NCBI RefSeq assembly: GCF_002869765.1
Contig: NZ_PNOR01000001.1
Location: 124,001-188,000, forward strand
Length of the DNA stretch: 64,000 nt
From: Deinococcus planocerae
GTDB taxonomy: Bacteria; Deinococcota; Deinococci; Deinococcales; Deinococcaceae
Direction: 5' to 3'
This document shows positions 10,617-20,200 of this stretch, piece by piece. The notes below the pieces were generated by a model that searched no databases, was not told the origin of the DNA, and saw only the letters and a program-made list of their open reading frames with translations. Positions within the stretch are counted from its first letter, which is position 1. The number at the start of each line of letters is the position of its first letter. Both the position numbers and the translations under genes were made by a program.

Positions 10617-10664
10617 GGCAACTCCGATCTGGGGAAAGGGGGGGCGGGGAGGACCCCGCCCTGC

Positions 10665-11870
10665 TCAGGGTCCGAAGCGGCGCACCCGGATGTCGGTCAG
10701 TTGACCGTCGCCCTGGTCGAAGGCCACGGTAGGCACGCCGTCGGGCGCGGCGGCCAGCGTCGGGCGCCGCGCCCGGCCCGGCGGGTTGATCCGCTCCCCG
10801 ACGAGGGTCCAGCGCCCGGCTGCCGCGTCCCAGCGCTTCATGACGAGCGCGCCGCCTTCGGCCCACACGACCGCCGTCTGGTCGGGCGTGACGATCAAGG
10901 AGGGCTGGTTGGCCTCTGCCGCCGGGTTCAGGTCGAGCGGGCCGCCCAGCGTGACCCACGACCCGCCCCCGCTGCGCCGCTTGACGAGCACGTCGTGGTG
11001 GCCATTCCTGAACTCGGTCACGGCCACGACCGCTGCGCCCAGGGGGTCCACGGCGAGCGAGAAGCCGCCCGCGCCGCCCACCGTGCTGGGGGAGGCCACG
11101 GCTTGCAGGGCGCTGCCGTTCCAGCGGCGCACGGCCACGCGCGGGCCGTCCGGCGAGTTCTGGGTGTAGGCCACGAACAGGCCGTTGCGGTTGATCGCCA
11201 CCTTCGGGTTGTTGCCAAAGTCGAGGCTGCCGTCCGCGTTGGCCCCGAGGTTTTGCCACGTGCCGCCCCGGTAGCGCCGCACGTAGACCTTGAGCTGGCC
11301 GCCGACCTGTTCGGTCCACGCCAGGTACGGCGTACCGTCCGGGTGCAGCGCGAGGTGCGGCAAAAAGGCGCGGCCATTCGCGCTGAGGCCCTGGTCAGAG
11401 AGAGGATCGAGCGGAACCCAGCTTGAGGCGCCGCCCTGCACCACGCGGCGCTTGACACGGATCACGGTGCGCCCGCCGCTGGCCTGGGTGAAGGCCACGG
11501 CCACGCTGCCGGTCCCGTCGGCGGCCAGCGAGGGCGTGACGGCCTCGCCGCCCTCGGCGTTCAGGAGCACGGGCGCGCTCCAGCCCGCGCCGAGCGCCTC
11601 GCGCACGAAGACCTGAATCTGCGGCCCGGCGAGGTCGGACCACGCGACGAGGGCCTGCCCCCCCGCCAGGGTCAGCGAGGTGCCTTCGGAGAAGTGGTCG
11701 GGGCTCACGTCGAGCGGTTGAGGCCCGAGGTCCTGCCAGGTGCAGGCCGGGCAGGGAGTCAGGGCCGACGCCGTGAGGTTCGGCGAGCCGTAGGGAGGCG
11801 GCGAGGGCTGGCCGCACGCGCCGAGGAGCAAGGTCAGGCCGAGCAGCGGGATCAGGGTCTTGGTGGGCAT
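10665..11870 (-). CDS. Secreted lipoprotein with beta-propeller-like repeats
   Basis: 401 residues with a clear lipoprotein signal (LLGLTLLLGAC). The mature part repeats an approximately 45-residue pattern of Pro-x-Leu-Ala/Val, 'VAVAFTQ', 'PYLAWTEQ', 'LFVAYTQN', 'AVVWAEGG', 'PTVAFDQG', each followed by a VxVRR/KRR strand. This suggests a six- or seven-bladed propeller on the cell surface. It lies 36 bases downstream of the astacin-like protease gene on the same strand, so the two may be co-transcribed. No catalytic motif is visible; a binding or scaffold role is a guess. Confidence 0.8.
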   Translation of the reverse strand: MPTKTLIPLLGLTLLLGACGQPSPPPYGSPNLTASALTPCPACTWQDLGPQPLDVSPDHFSEGTSLTLAGGQALVAWSDLAGPQIQVFVREALGAGWSAPVLLNAEGGEAVTPSLAADGTGSVAVAFTQASGGRTVIRVKRRVVQGGASSWVPLDPLSDQGLSANGRAFLPHLALHPDGTPYLAWTEQVGGQLKVYVRRYRGGTWQNLGANADGSLDFGNNPKVAINRNGLFVAYTQNSPDGPRVAVRRWNGSALQAVASPSTVGGAGGFSLAVDPLGAAVVAVTEFRNGHHDVLVKRRSGGGSWVTLGGPLDLNPAAEANQPSLIVTPDQTAVVWAEGGALVMKRWDAAAGRWTLVGERINPPGRARRPTLAAAPDGVPTVAFDQGDGQLTDIRVRRFGP

Positions 11871-11906
11871 GGGGGCTCCTTGGATGAATGGGAATTTCTA
11901 GGGGCG

Positions 11907-13571
11907 TCAGCGCAGCGTGCCCAGCACGTCGCGCCGCCCGTCGCCGTCGAAGTCGCCGAAGACGAAGCCGCTGGGTGGGGCCGTGAAGGGGGGCATCCGT
12001 AGGGAGTCGGGCAGCGGCGTCCACGGCCCGCTCCCGCCGGACGAGACGATCCAGCCCTGCTGCGCGTCCGTGCGGTAGATATCGGTGCGGCGGTCGCCGT
12101 CGAAGTCCCCGAACTTCAGCGCGCTCAGGGGGGCAGAAGAAGTGTTCAGCTCGGCCCAGGGTTCCGTGGCGCCCGACGAGACCCACCACGTCCCGTTGGT
12201 GGTGCGGAACACGTCGGTCCGTCCGTCCCCGTCGAAATCCCCGAAGCGCAGGCCGGGCACCTTGAGGGCCGAGGTCTGGACGCGCTGCCAGGGGGTCGCG
12301 CCGCCGTAGGACACGAACCACGCCCTGCCGTTGCCGTAAAACACGTCGGTGCGCCCGTCGCCGTCGAAGTCCCCGAAGCCGAGCTGCGAGGGTGCCACCG
12401 AGGAGGTGTTCAGCTCGGTCCACCAGTCCACTCCGCCGCGCGAGAGCCACCACGTCCCCCCCGAGGAGACGAACACGTCCGTCTTGCGGTCGCCGTCGAA
12501 GTCGCCGAGGCGCAGCACGTCCAGACCCTCGCACTTGCCGCTGCTGAGGGTGACCCAGGGGGCGGCGACATTGCCCTGCGAGGTGGCGACGAACCACAGG
12601 CAGCGGCTGGTGTCCACCGTGAAGAGGTCCGTGCGTCCGTCCCCGTTGAAGTCCCCGGTGGCGAGGTCGGCGGCCTGGTGGCCCGAGCCGCCGAAGTTGC
12701 GCCACATCCTCGCCCCGCCGTCCGAGACGATCCAGTTCCTCAGGTGCAGCCAGTCCACCGCCGCCCGGTCGAGCGGGCTGATGCGCTCGCCGCCGTTCAT
12801 GGGCAATCCCGACGGAATCGAGTCGTACACGGGGTTGCCGTTCACGCTGCACCCGAAGCGGTCGTAGTGCATCAAGGAGTTCAGGTCGTAGGCGCCGATG
12901 TCCAGCCCGTCGGCGATATGCTTTTCCTCGAAGGCGCTGCGGCACAGCCCGTCGCGCAAATTCGCCCACTGGATGTTGATGTGGTGGCTGCGGTCCTCGC
13001 GGGTCTGCTCGTGCCACAGGCCGATGGTGTGCCCGAGTTCGTGCGTCAGGGTCGCCGCCGAGCAGTCGCCCGAGGAGGTCATCAAGACCGCCTGCTGCCC
13101 GCCCTGCCGCCCGATGGACGAGAAGCACCAGTCGGCCTGGGTCCCCGCCTGAAAGTTGATGAAGTCGGCCTCGGTGGACCGCGCCACGAAGCGCACCGGC
13201 GTGACGGCCTCCCAGGCACGCATGGCGGCCAGGGCGTTTTGCCGCCCCAGCGCGGTGACGGACGCCTCGAAGGCGAAGGGCACGACCCCACCCGGCCAGC
13301 GGTAGTCCACGGGCGCGTCGCGGAAGACGCTCTGGGGGCTGAGCTTGCCCCGCTCCAGATCGGCCAGCTTGCCGACGATGATGTCGCCCTCGACGGTGGC
13401 GTACTCGCCCACCACGTCCACGGTGACGGTCTTGCCGCGCAAGGTGAGCTGCCGGGTCTCCCCGCCCGGGGCGGGGGCGGGATCGGGGCTGCCCGCACAG
13501 GCGGCGAGCATCAGGGGGCCGAGAAGGGCGAGGGGGTGCCAGGAGCGGTCATCTTCGGTCTTCGTGTGCAT
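11907..13571 (-). CDS. Astacin-like (M12A) metalloprotease lipoprotein with FG-GAP/VCBS repeats
   Basis: A 554-residue protein. ATG at 13571 has ggagg upstream and gives a lipoprotein signal ending LMLAAC (Cys25). The zinc motif HELGHTIGLWHE (177-188) and the Met-turn SLMHYDRF (Met234, Tyr236) are both complete, which is diagnostic of astacins. From about residue 300, six repeats of the form FGDFDGDGRTDVF follow; these are FG-GAP/VCBS calcium-binding blades that would form a propeller. It is probably a surface-attached endopeptidase whose propeller binds protein or glycan. All catalytic residues are present. Confidence 0.9.
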   Translation of the reverse strand: MHTKTEDDRSWHPLALLGPLMLAACAGSPDPAPAPGGETRQLTLRGKTVTVDVVGEYATVEGDIIVGKLADLERGKLSPQSVFRDAPVDYRWPGGVVPFAFEASVTALGRQNALAAMRAWEAVTPVRFVARSTEADFINFQAGTQADWCFSSIGRQGGQQAVLMTSSGDCSAATLTHELGHTIGLWHEQTREDRSHHINIQWANLRDGLCRSAFEEKHIADGLDIGAYDLNSLMHYDRFGCSVNGNPVYDSIPSGLPMNGGERISPLDRAAVDWLHLRNWIVSDGGARMWRNFGGSGHQAADLATGDFNGDGRTDLFTVDTSRCLWFVATSQGNVAAPWVTLSSGKCEGLDVLRLGDFDGDRKTDVFVSSGGTWWLSRGGVDWWTELNTSSVAPSQLGFGDFDGDGRTDVFYGNGRAWFVSYGGATPWQRVQTSALKVPGLRFGDFDGDGRTDVFRTTNGTWWVSSGATEPWAELNTSSAPLSALKFGDFDGDRRTDIYRTDAQQGWIVSSGGSGPWTPLPDSLRMPPFTAPPSGFVFGDFDGDGRRDVLGTLR

Positions 13572-13927
13572 CGTGTGTTGCCTCCGCCGGTCGTCCGGCA
13601 TCGGGTCGGTGCCAGCCGCGCCCCCGCCTCCTCGGCGCCGCTCGCCCGCGTGGTGTTGAGAGGCGGCCTTCCCCCGGTCTGGCCGGTGGGAGGGCTTGTT
13701 CTTGCCCGCTTATGGACCCATCTCGACTCCTTTACCTGTGGGCGGGGTCATTCCCTCTCCCGGAAGGAAGTGTCATGTGAACCCGATCAAAACTTGATCA
13801 AGGAACAGAAGCGGACGGCTGAAGGGTGGGCGAGCCACGGTGGCCGGATGAACGCTCTGGTCGCCATGCGGCCCAACCTCCTCTGAAGTGGTTCTCTCTT
13901 CCATAGCCAGTTGAGGTAGAGTGGCCC
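13572..13927. other. Divergent intergenic region between protease and MocR regulator
   Basis: 356 bases holding the promoters of the leftward protease and the rightward MocR gene. A short perfect palindrome (gatcaa, 3-base spacer, ttgatc) lies at 13785-13799. No gene is visible. Confidence 0.5.
13885..13924 (+). promoter_or_regulatory. Possible MocR operator repeats upstream of its own gene
   Basis: gaagtggttct (from 13885) and agagtgg (13918-13924) are two related half-sites about 33 bases apart, roughly three helical turns, just before the MocR start. MocR/PdxR regulators are known to bind direct repeats containing an AAGTGG-like core. The match is short, so this is an inference. Confidence 0.3.
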
Positions 13928-15391
13928 ATGCGGGCGCGCGGGCTGAATACGGTGACGTTGCGGGGCGTGCTGGGACAGTGGGCCGCCGCTGGCCCCGCGT
14001 ACCGGGACCTGGCGGGGGCGCTGCGCCAGCTCATCCTCGACGGGCGGGTGCCGCTGGAGACCCGGCTGCCCGGCGAGCGCGAGCTGGCCGCCGCGCTGGG
14101 CGTCAGCCGCACAACCGTCACCGCCGCTTACGCCGCCCTGCGCGACGAGGGCTTCGTGGTCACGAGGCACGGCACGCGCGGCACCACGGCCCTGCCCGTG
14201 AGGACCGCCGCGCTGACCCTGCCGTTCGGGGCCGCGCCGACCTCCGGCGGGCCGCTCGACCCGCTGCTCGACCTCGCCTACGCCACGCTGCCCGCGCCGG
14301 GGGGCGTGTTGCATCAGGCGTATATGGCCGCGCTCCAAGCGCTGCCCGCGCACCTGCCCACCCACGGGTACGACCCGCTGGGCCTGCCGGCCCTGCGCGC
14401 GGCCCTCGCCCGGCGCTATACGGCGCGGGGACTGGCGACCGACGCCGAACAGATCATGGTGACGTTCGGCGCGCAGCACGCCCTGGGGCTGCTGGTGCAG
14501 GTGCTCATCTCCCCGGGCGACCGGGTGCTGGTCGATCACCCGACGTACCTGTACGCACTGGACGCCTTCCGGCGGGTGGGCGGCCGCCTCGTGCCCGTCG
14601 CGCTGGATGAGGGGGGCTGGGACGTGGAGGCGCTGCGGGCCGCCCTGCGCCAGACCTCCCCGCGCCTGGCCTACCTGATTCCCGATTTCCACAACCCGAC
14701 CGGCCACTGCATGTCGCCCGAGCAGCGCCGCGCCACCCTGCGCGCGGCCCACGAGAGCCGCACCACCGTCATCGTGGACGAGACCTCGGCGGACCTCGCC
14801 CTGGACGGGCCGATTCCACCCCCTGCGGCGCTCCACGACCGCTGGGGGGAGGTGGTGAGCATCAGCACGCTGAGCAAGTCCGTCTGGGGCGGCCTGAGAA
14901 TCGGCTGGATCCGGGCGCCGCGCCCCCTGATCGCCCGGCTGGCGGGCGCCCGCTCGGCCCTCGATCTCGGGACGCCCGTGCTGGAGCAACTCGCCGCGGC
15001 GCATCTGCTGGCGGAGGAGGCGCCCATCCTGGCCGCCCGCCACGACCTGCTGAGGCGTCAGCGGGCCGCCCTGCTCGAAGAACTCGCCGGGCAGCTCCCC
15101 GACTGGCGCTACCACGTGCCGGAAGGGGGCCTGTCGCTGTGGGCCACGTTGCCGCGTCCGGTCAGTTCGGTGCTGGCGGGGGCGAGCGAGCGGTACGGCG
15201 TGCGGGTGCTGGCGGGCGCCCATTTCGGGACCGAGGGGGGCCTGTTCGAGCGGCAGATGCGCGTGCCGTTTACCCTGCCGGAGCCCGCGCTGAGGGAGGC
15301 AGTGGCCCGGCTCGCGCGGGCGTACCGGGCGGTGACCGGCTGGACGCTTCCTACCCCCATGGGTCCTCCGCCCTATCCCAGAGGCGTGTGA
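13928..15391 (+). CDS. MocR-type PLP-dependent transcriptional regulator (GntR/aminotransferase fusion)
   Basis: 487 residues. An N-terminal GntR winged helix (about 22-90; LPGERELAAALGVSRTTVT) is joined to a fold-type I aminotransferase-like domain. Residues for PLP are visible: Asn256 in DFHNPTG and the Schiff-base lysine Lys317 in SISTLSKSVWGG. Such proteins sense PLP or an amino compound and bind DNA as domain-swapped dimers. The next gene is a YczE-type membrane protein; the YczR subgroup of MocR proteins is known to sit beside and control yczE, usually divergently. Here the pair is in tandem. Confidence 0.9.
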   Translation: MRARGLNTVTLRGVLGQWAAAGPAYRDLAGALRQLILDGRVPLETRLPGERELAAALGVSRTTVTAAYAALRDEGFVVTRHGTRGTTALPVRTAALTLPFGAAPTSGGPLDPLLDLAYATLPAPGGVLHQAYMAALQALPAHLPTHGYDPLGLPALRAALARRYTARGLATDAEQIMVTFGAQHALGLLVQVLISPGDRVLVDHPTYLYALDAFRRVGGRLVPVALDEGGWDVEALRAALRQTSPRLAYLIPDFHNPTGHCMSPEQRRATLRAAHESRTTVIVDETSADLALDGPIPPPAALHDRWGEVVSISTLSKSVWGGLRIGWIRAPRPLIARLAGARSALDLGTPVLEQLAAAHLLAEEAPILAARHDLLRRQRAALLEELAGQLPDWRYHVPEGGLSLWATLPRPVSSVLAGASERYGVRVLAGAHFGTEGGLFERQMRVPFTLPEPALREAVARLARAYRAVTGWTLPTPMGPPPYPRGV

Positions 15392-15414
15392 GCCAGGACC
15401 TTGCCTCACACGCC
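15383..15414 (+). terminator. Hairpin overlapping the MocR stop codon
   Basis: A perfect 10-bp stem (ggcgtgtgag / ctcacacgcc) with a 12-base loop spans the TGA of the MocR gene. Only gttt follows, so it may be a weak terminator or attenuator between the regulator and yczE. Confidence 0.4.
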
Positions 15415-15495
15415 GTTTGAACAACCGAGCGGGCGGCTCCAGGCTCCCGGCGGAAATGCACATGCTCGACCTCCTCATAAGGCCACTTCGGGCGA

Positions 15496-15520
15496 ACTGG
15501 CACTAGATATATGAGCCAGT
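15496..15520 (+). promoter_or_regulatory. Inverted repeat upstream of yczE-like gene, possible MocR operator
   Basis: actggc (15496-15501) and gccagt (15515-15520) form a perfect 6-bp dyad around an AT-rich centre, 19 bases before the start codon. The half-site gccagt also occurs before the MocR gene at 13906-13911. This fits a shared operator, but the proof is only positional. Confidence 0.35.
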
Positions 15521-15538
15521 CTCGAAAATGCTGGGTGC

Positions 15539-16168
15539 ATGATGATCCGGCGATTCGTTCAGCTTCTGGTGGGCCTCACGCTGTATGGCGTTTCCCTCGC
15601 CCTGATGGTGCGGGCACATCTGGGGCTCGATCCCTGGGACGTGTTTCACCAGGGCGTCGCACAGCGCCTCGGGTGGAGCCTGGGCACGGTCGTCAACGTC
15701 GCGGGGGCCCTGGTGCTGCTGCTGTGGCTGCCCCTGCGCCAGTGGCCGGGGCTGGGCACGGTCTGTAACGTCCTGGTGATCGGCCTCGCGGTGGACGCGG
15801 CCCTGGCGCTCCTGCCGCCGGTCTCCGGGCTGCCCGCTCGCTTCGGGCTGCTGGTCGGCGGCGTGCTGCTCAACGCGCTCGCCACGGCGGCGTACATCGG
15901 GGCGGGGCTCGGCCCGGGGCCACGCGACGGCCTGATGACCGGCCTGGTGCGGCGCACGGGCCGCTCGGTGCGGCTGGTGCGGACCGGGATCGAGGGGGTG
16001 GTCCTGATCGCCGGATGGTTGCTGGGCGGCCCGGTCGGTGTGGGAACCGTCGCCTACGCCCTGCTGATCGGGCCGCTCGTGCAGGTGTTGCTTCCGCATC
16101 TGACGGTTCAGCCCGCGGGGGTGACCTCCTCGGGACAGGCGTCCGGGGGGCGGTGGAACGGGGCTTGA
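15539..16168 (+). CDS. YczE/YyaS/YitT-type integral membrane protein
   Basis: 209 residues with about five hydrophobic helices. The N-terminal RRFVQLLVGLTLYGVSLALM, the HLGLDPWDVFHQGVA motif and GLGPGPRDGLMTGL are characteristic of the YczE family (COG2364). Biochemical function is not established for the family. It follows a MocR regulator after 147 bases, and an inverted repeat lies directly upstream, so control by that regulator is likely. The last 20 residues are low-complexity. Confidence 0.82.
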   Translation: MMIRRFVQLLVGLTLYGVSLALMVRAHLGLDPWDVFHQGVAQRLGWSLGTVVNVAGALVLLLWLPLRQWPGLGTVCNVLVIGLAVDAALALLPPVSGLPARFGLLVGGVLLNALATAAYIGAGLGPGPRDGLMTGLVRRTGRSVRLVRTGIEGVVLIAGWLLGGPVGVGTVAYALLIGPLVQVLLPHLTVQPAGVTSSGQASGGRWNGA

Positions 16169-16256
16169 GGCGCCGCGTTCTCTGAGAGCGTGGGGGGCAA
16201 CGTTCCCCGCTTGTGAGCAGGCCCCCAGGCTGAGCAGCCGGGCACGCCGGAAAGGG

Positions 16257-16487
16257 TCAGGGCCGTACCGGGAGGGGCTGACAGGGACAGGGCGCGAGGA
16301 CGCCGGGAACGGCCTGTCCCGGCGGGTAGGCCGAATGGCCGAGGTCCCGCGCCGCCCGCACGTCCTGCTGATAGATAGTCCACTCGTCGAGTGGCGGGCG
16401 GATTTCATCGCGCAGGCTGCCGCGCGTGGTTTCCCGCGCCTGCGTGCGGACAATCCCGGCGACGATGCCGAAGAGGTCAAAGCTCAT
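16257..16487 (-). CDS. Small unknown protein behind a MerR-type promoter
   Basis: ATG at 16487 follows a gcaggag site and opens a 76-residue frame beginning MSFDLFGIVAGIVRTQ, amphipathic, then charged (SLRDEIRPPLDEWTIYQQDV). I do not recognise the family. Support for it being real comes from its start context and from a promoter with a 19-base spacer about 120 bases upstream, facing the same way and divergent from a MerR regulator. It is probably the regulator's target. The last 20 residues (Pro/Cys-rich) look less protein-like. Confidence 0.5.
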   Translation of the reverse strand: MSFDLFGIVAGIVRTQARETTRGSLRDEIRPPLDEWTIYQQDVRAARDLGHSAYPPGQAVPGVLAPCPCQPLPVRP

Positions 16488-16612
16488 GGTGGACTCCTGC
16501 TCCGCGCCGGACGCGTGAGGGCGGCCTGCCGGGGCAGGTCCGCGAGAATGAGGGCCCGATCCTGTCCAGCACACGCTTCCTCTGTGGCACGCGGCGCTGG
16601 TGATCTGGACCC

Positions 16613-16643
16613 AGCCTAGAAATTCGAGCGCGCACGCAGTCAA
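16613..16643 (-). promoter_or_regulatory. MerR-type promoter with 19-base spacer
   Basis: On the reverse strand ttgact (16643-16638) and taggct (16618-16613) are separated by exactly 19 bases. MerR-family activators act on promoters with 19-20 bp spacers. The sequence ttcgagcgcgcacg lies inside the spacer and is repeated exactly at 16733-16746 near the MerR start, which suggests an operator at both places. Confidence 0.5.
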
Positions 16644-16732
16644 GCCCCCTGCCAGGCGGGCCGAACGGCTGTCCTGGCGGTGCCGGGGGGAACGTTGGCG
16701 GAACCGGGCGCGTCCGGAATCACCCCCGAACC

Positions 16733-16746
16733 TTCGAGCGCGCACG
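16733..16746. promoter_or_regulatory. Second copy of the putative MerR operator
   Basis: Exact 14-base copy of the element at 16623-16636, located 31 bases before the merR start codon. Autoregulation is the natural reading; inferred. Confidence 0.45.
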
Positions 16747-16776
16747 AGGGTGGATACTGGCGTTCGGAGGTGAGCC

Positions 16777-17178
16777 GTGGAGGAGACGTACACCATTCAG
16801 GAGGCTGCCGGGCGCAGTGGCGTCACGGTCCACACCCTGCGCTACTACGAGCGGGCCGGGCTGCTCTCGCCTCCCGGACGGTCGAGCAGCGGCTACCGCT
16901 TCTACACAGCAGGCGACCTGGGCCGGGTGCGCTTCCTGACCATGCTGCGCCGCACCGGGATGCCCATAGAGCAGATGCGCGCCTTCGTGGCGCTGGAACG
17001 CGAGGGGCGGGCCAGCTTCGGGGCGCGCTACGAGCTGCTGGCGGCGCACCGCCGGGACCTGATGACCCGGCTCGCCGAGCTGCAAGGCCATCTGACCTAC
17101 CTCGACGAGAAGGTCCGCTACTACTGGGAGCTGGAGCAGCGCCAGCGGCAGGAGCGGGAGGGGGCGACCCCGGTCTAG
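16777..17178 (+). CDS. MerR family transcriptional regulator
   Basis: 133 residues from a GTG. The N-terminal helix-turn-helix and wing match MerR: YTIQEAAGRSGVTVHTLRYYERAGLL, then YRFYTAGDLGRVRFL. A long C-terminal dimerisation helix follows (LAELQGHLTYLDEKVRYYWELEQ). No cysteine is present in the effector region, so a metal or redox sensor is unlikely; the pattern is closer to small-molecule or NmlR/TipA-like stress sensors. It is divergent from the small gene at 16257-16487. Confidence 0.88.
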   Translation: MEETYTIQEAAGRSGVTVHTLRYYERAGLLSPPGRSSSGYRFYTAGDLGRVRFLTMLRRTGMPIEQMRAFVALEREGRASFGARYELLAAHRRDLMTRLAELQGHLTYLDEKVRYYWELEQRQRQEREGATPV

Positions 17179-17204
17179 GGCCGGTCGGGGAAGTGCGGCA
17201 GGTC

Positions 17205-20200
17205 CTAACCGGACACGCGGGCGCTCAGAAATTCCTCGGGCGTGGGGGGCAACGCCAGGCTGATCTCGGCCCACCCCTCCCGCTGCCGGGTGTAGAGCGC
17301 CGCCGCGACGCGGGGTTGCCCACTGCCCCGCAGGGCCTCCAGGGTGAGCCGCAGCGCCTCCGGGTCGTAGGGCTCCATCTCCAGCAGGATCAGGCCCAGT
17401 CGGGCACCCTCCCGGGCGTCGGTGACAGACAGGCGCTCCACCCCGGCGCGCAGGGCCAGCGTCAGCGCCTCTCTCGCCTGCGGGACCCAGCCCTCGCCCA
17501 GCCCCTCCAGGTACGGCGCGCGCCACAGGGCGGGGTCGCCGGTCGCCAGGAAGCCTTCCGCGTCCGAAGTCACCTCGTCGCCCAGTCGGTAGCCGCCGGG
17601 GGTGCTGCAAATGCTCCCCGCGCCCAGCGCCCCGCGGATCAGGTAGACGTGCTGGCGCAGGGTGAGCTTGGCCTGGGGTTCAGGTTCGCCGGAATACAGG
17701 GCGTCGAGGAGGCCCAGCACGCTCACCTCGGCCTGACCCGAGAGCCGCGCCTCCAGCAGGCAGCACAGCAGTTCCAGGCGCTTGCGGCCGCGCCCCGCGA
17801 GCGCCTGGCCGTCCCGCTCCAGGCCCGGCCGCCCCAGCACCCGCAGCAGGAGCGGAGGAGTCGGGGGACCTGGGGCGGGCCCCTCCTGTTCCAGCGCCGG
17901 GAAAGAGCGGACGGCCAGCCGGGCGTACCCCAGCAGGCCCTGTGCCCGGAACCACCCGGAGCGCCTGCGGGCCGCGTTCTCGTCCCCCCGCAGGCGGTCG
18001 GCCTCCAGCCCGGCGCGTCCGGCATTCACGGCGTCGCCCTCCCGCGCGCACACCTCCGACGCGGTGAGGTACGCCCGGCAGGCCTGCGCGGTCTGTCCGT
18101 CCGCCTCCAGGGCCGCGCCCAGAGCGAACCAGCCGCGCGCCGTCTCGTCCGGGTGGGCCCGCGCCAGGTCGCGGCATTCCCGGGCGAGGGCCAGGGCCTC
18201 CGGGGCGTTGCGGTTCCACGCCTCGGCGCGGGCGGCGCAGGTCAGCCCCCAGGCCAGCAGGTTCGGGGCTCCGATTTCGCGGGCCAGGGCCAGGCCCGCC
18301 CGGGCGTGCCGCCGGGCCAGCGGTGGTCCAGCGGCGGGCCGCCAGTCGAGGTAGAGCGAGGCGAGGTCGAGGTGGTTCTCGCAGCGCGGCGAGAGGAGGT
18401 CGTGCCGCGCGTACACCGCCCCGCTCTGCTCGAAGCAGGCTTCCGCCTCACGCCAATGGCCCTCGTCCACCAGCAGCCGGGCGAGGCTGTCTTGCACCTG
18501 GGTGTAAAAGCGCAGATTCCCGAACTGGGCACTCCAGCCCAGCGCCTCGCGCAGCTTGATGCGGGCGTCCTCTAACCGGCCTAACCTACGGCAGGCGACG
18601 GCGGAGTTCCTCAGGGCCTGCGCGATCAACCCGGGGGCGCCGTCCTCGCGGGCGTGCGCCAGTGCCCGCTCGAAGGCCGCGGCCCCCTCCTGCAGGTGTT
18701 CCTGCCGGGTGAAGGTGATGGCCCGCAGGTTCCAGGCGAAATACCCGTCGCGCGCGCCCTGGGGCTCGCGGGCCAGCATCCGCTCCACCAGAGGTTCGGC
18801 CTCGTCCACGCGGCCAAGGCTGCTCAGGGCAAAGCAGACGTGCGACAAGGTAAAGGTGTCGGCCCCGGCGTGAAACTCCGGGTGCGCCGCGTACAGCGCG
18901 AGCAGGTCCTCGCGGCGGCCCCGCAGGTGCCGGACGAAAATCAGGGTCCGCCAGCGCGCCTCGTCCAGATCGGGGAAGTCCGCTCCCCCGGCCAGCAGCG
19001 CCTCGGCGTCCCCGGTCCGCCCCAGGCGGGCCAGCACCTCTGCGCGCAAGATGAGGGCGTGGGGATCGGGCGGCGTGCCCGAGGCCGCGACCTCGGAGAG
19101 GGTGTCCGCCTGCCTGAGGTCGAAGGGCAACAGGTCGCGCGCGGCCCGGAGCGCCACCTGCACCCGCCCGCTGGCCTCCAGGTGAGGGAGCAGCCGGACC
19201 AGCCAGCGGGCGGCGCCCGCCCGGTCCCCACGGGCCTCGGCCTGTCGGTGGGCCGCCTCCAGCAACAGGTAAAGCTGCGCCTCCTCCAGTCCCGCCGCCT
19301 CGGCAAACTCGGCCGCACGTTCGGGGTCGTCCGTGAGGACCTGGACCGCCTGGCGCGCGATCTGCCGCCGGGTCCCGGGGGGCGTCTCCGCCCGCGCCAC
19401 CTCTTCGAAGAGCGGGTGGGCGAAGTGGACGCCCCGGAGGAGACCGTGGGCTTCCAGCCGCCCCCGGACGCGCAGCAACTCGTCGGGGGGCAGGTCGGCC
19501 ACCCGGGCCCACAGCGTCTCGTCGGCCCCAGCCTCGCCGAGCACGGCCCGGACACGCAGTGTGCCTAGCAGCTCGTCATCCCCGAGGCCCGTCAGGGTCT
19601 GCGCGATGATGGCCTCCACGCTGGCAGGGGTGGTGGTTCCGGGAGGCGCGCGCCAGTGCCAGTGCTGCCCGTCCGACCAGAAATGCCCCTGGCGCGTCAG
19701 GTATCGCCAGAACTCCAGCGTGAACAGCGGGTTGCCGCGGGCACGGTCGTACACCCACCCCAGGCCCTCCGGGGGCAGGGGTGGGCGGGCCTGCCCTTCG
19801 AGAAGCCTGGCCGACTCTTCGCGGTCCAGGGGCGGCAGGCGCGCGCTGCGAAACACCTCGGGCGGCCTCTGACGGCTGCCCACCACCAGCCCCACCCCAC
19901 GAGAGCGGGTGACGGCCTGCGCGAGCGCGTCAATCAGCGCCGCGCGTTCGGGGGACGCCTCGTGCAGGTCGTCCAGGTGCAAGACGATGGGCGCCGAGCT
20001 GACCAGGGCAGTGACCAGGGTGTCCACCACCAGGGCCGGGTCGGCGGGCTCGTCCGCCAGGAGCCGTTCGAACGAACGCTCGGCCCACCCGGGGAGCCGT
20101 GGGGAACGCGGCAGGGCCGCCACCAGGGCGTGGAGTGGACGGACGGCGGGCAGGCTGAGCCAGACGCAGGGCAGGCCGCGCAGGAGTTCGGCTGCCGCGT

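Noticed and set aside
10494..11426. Forward frame over the propeller lipoprotein
   Set aside because: No domain, no ribosome site; the reverse frame has a lipoprotein signal and repeats.
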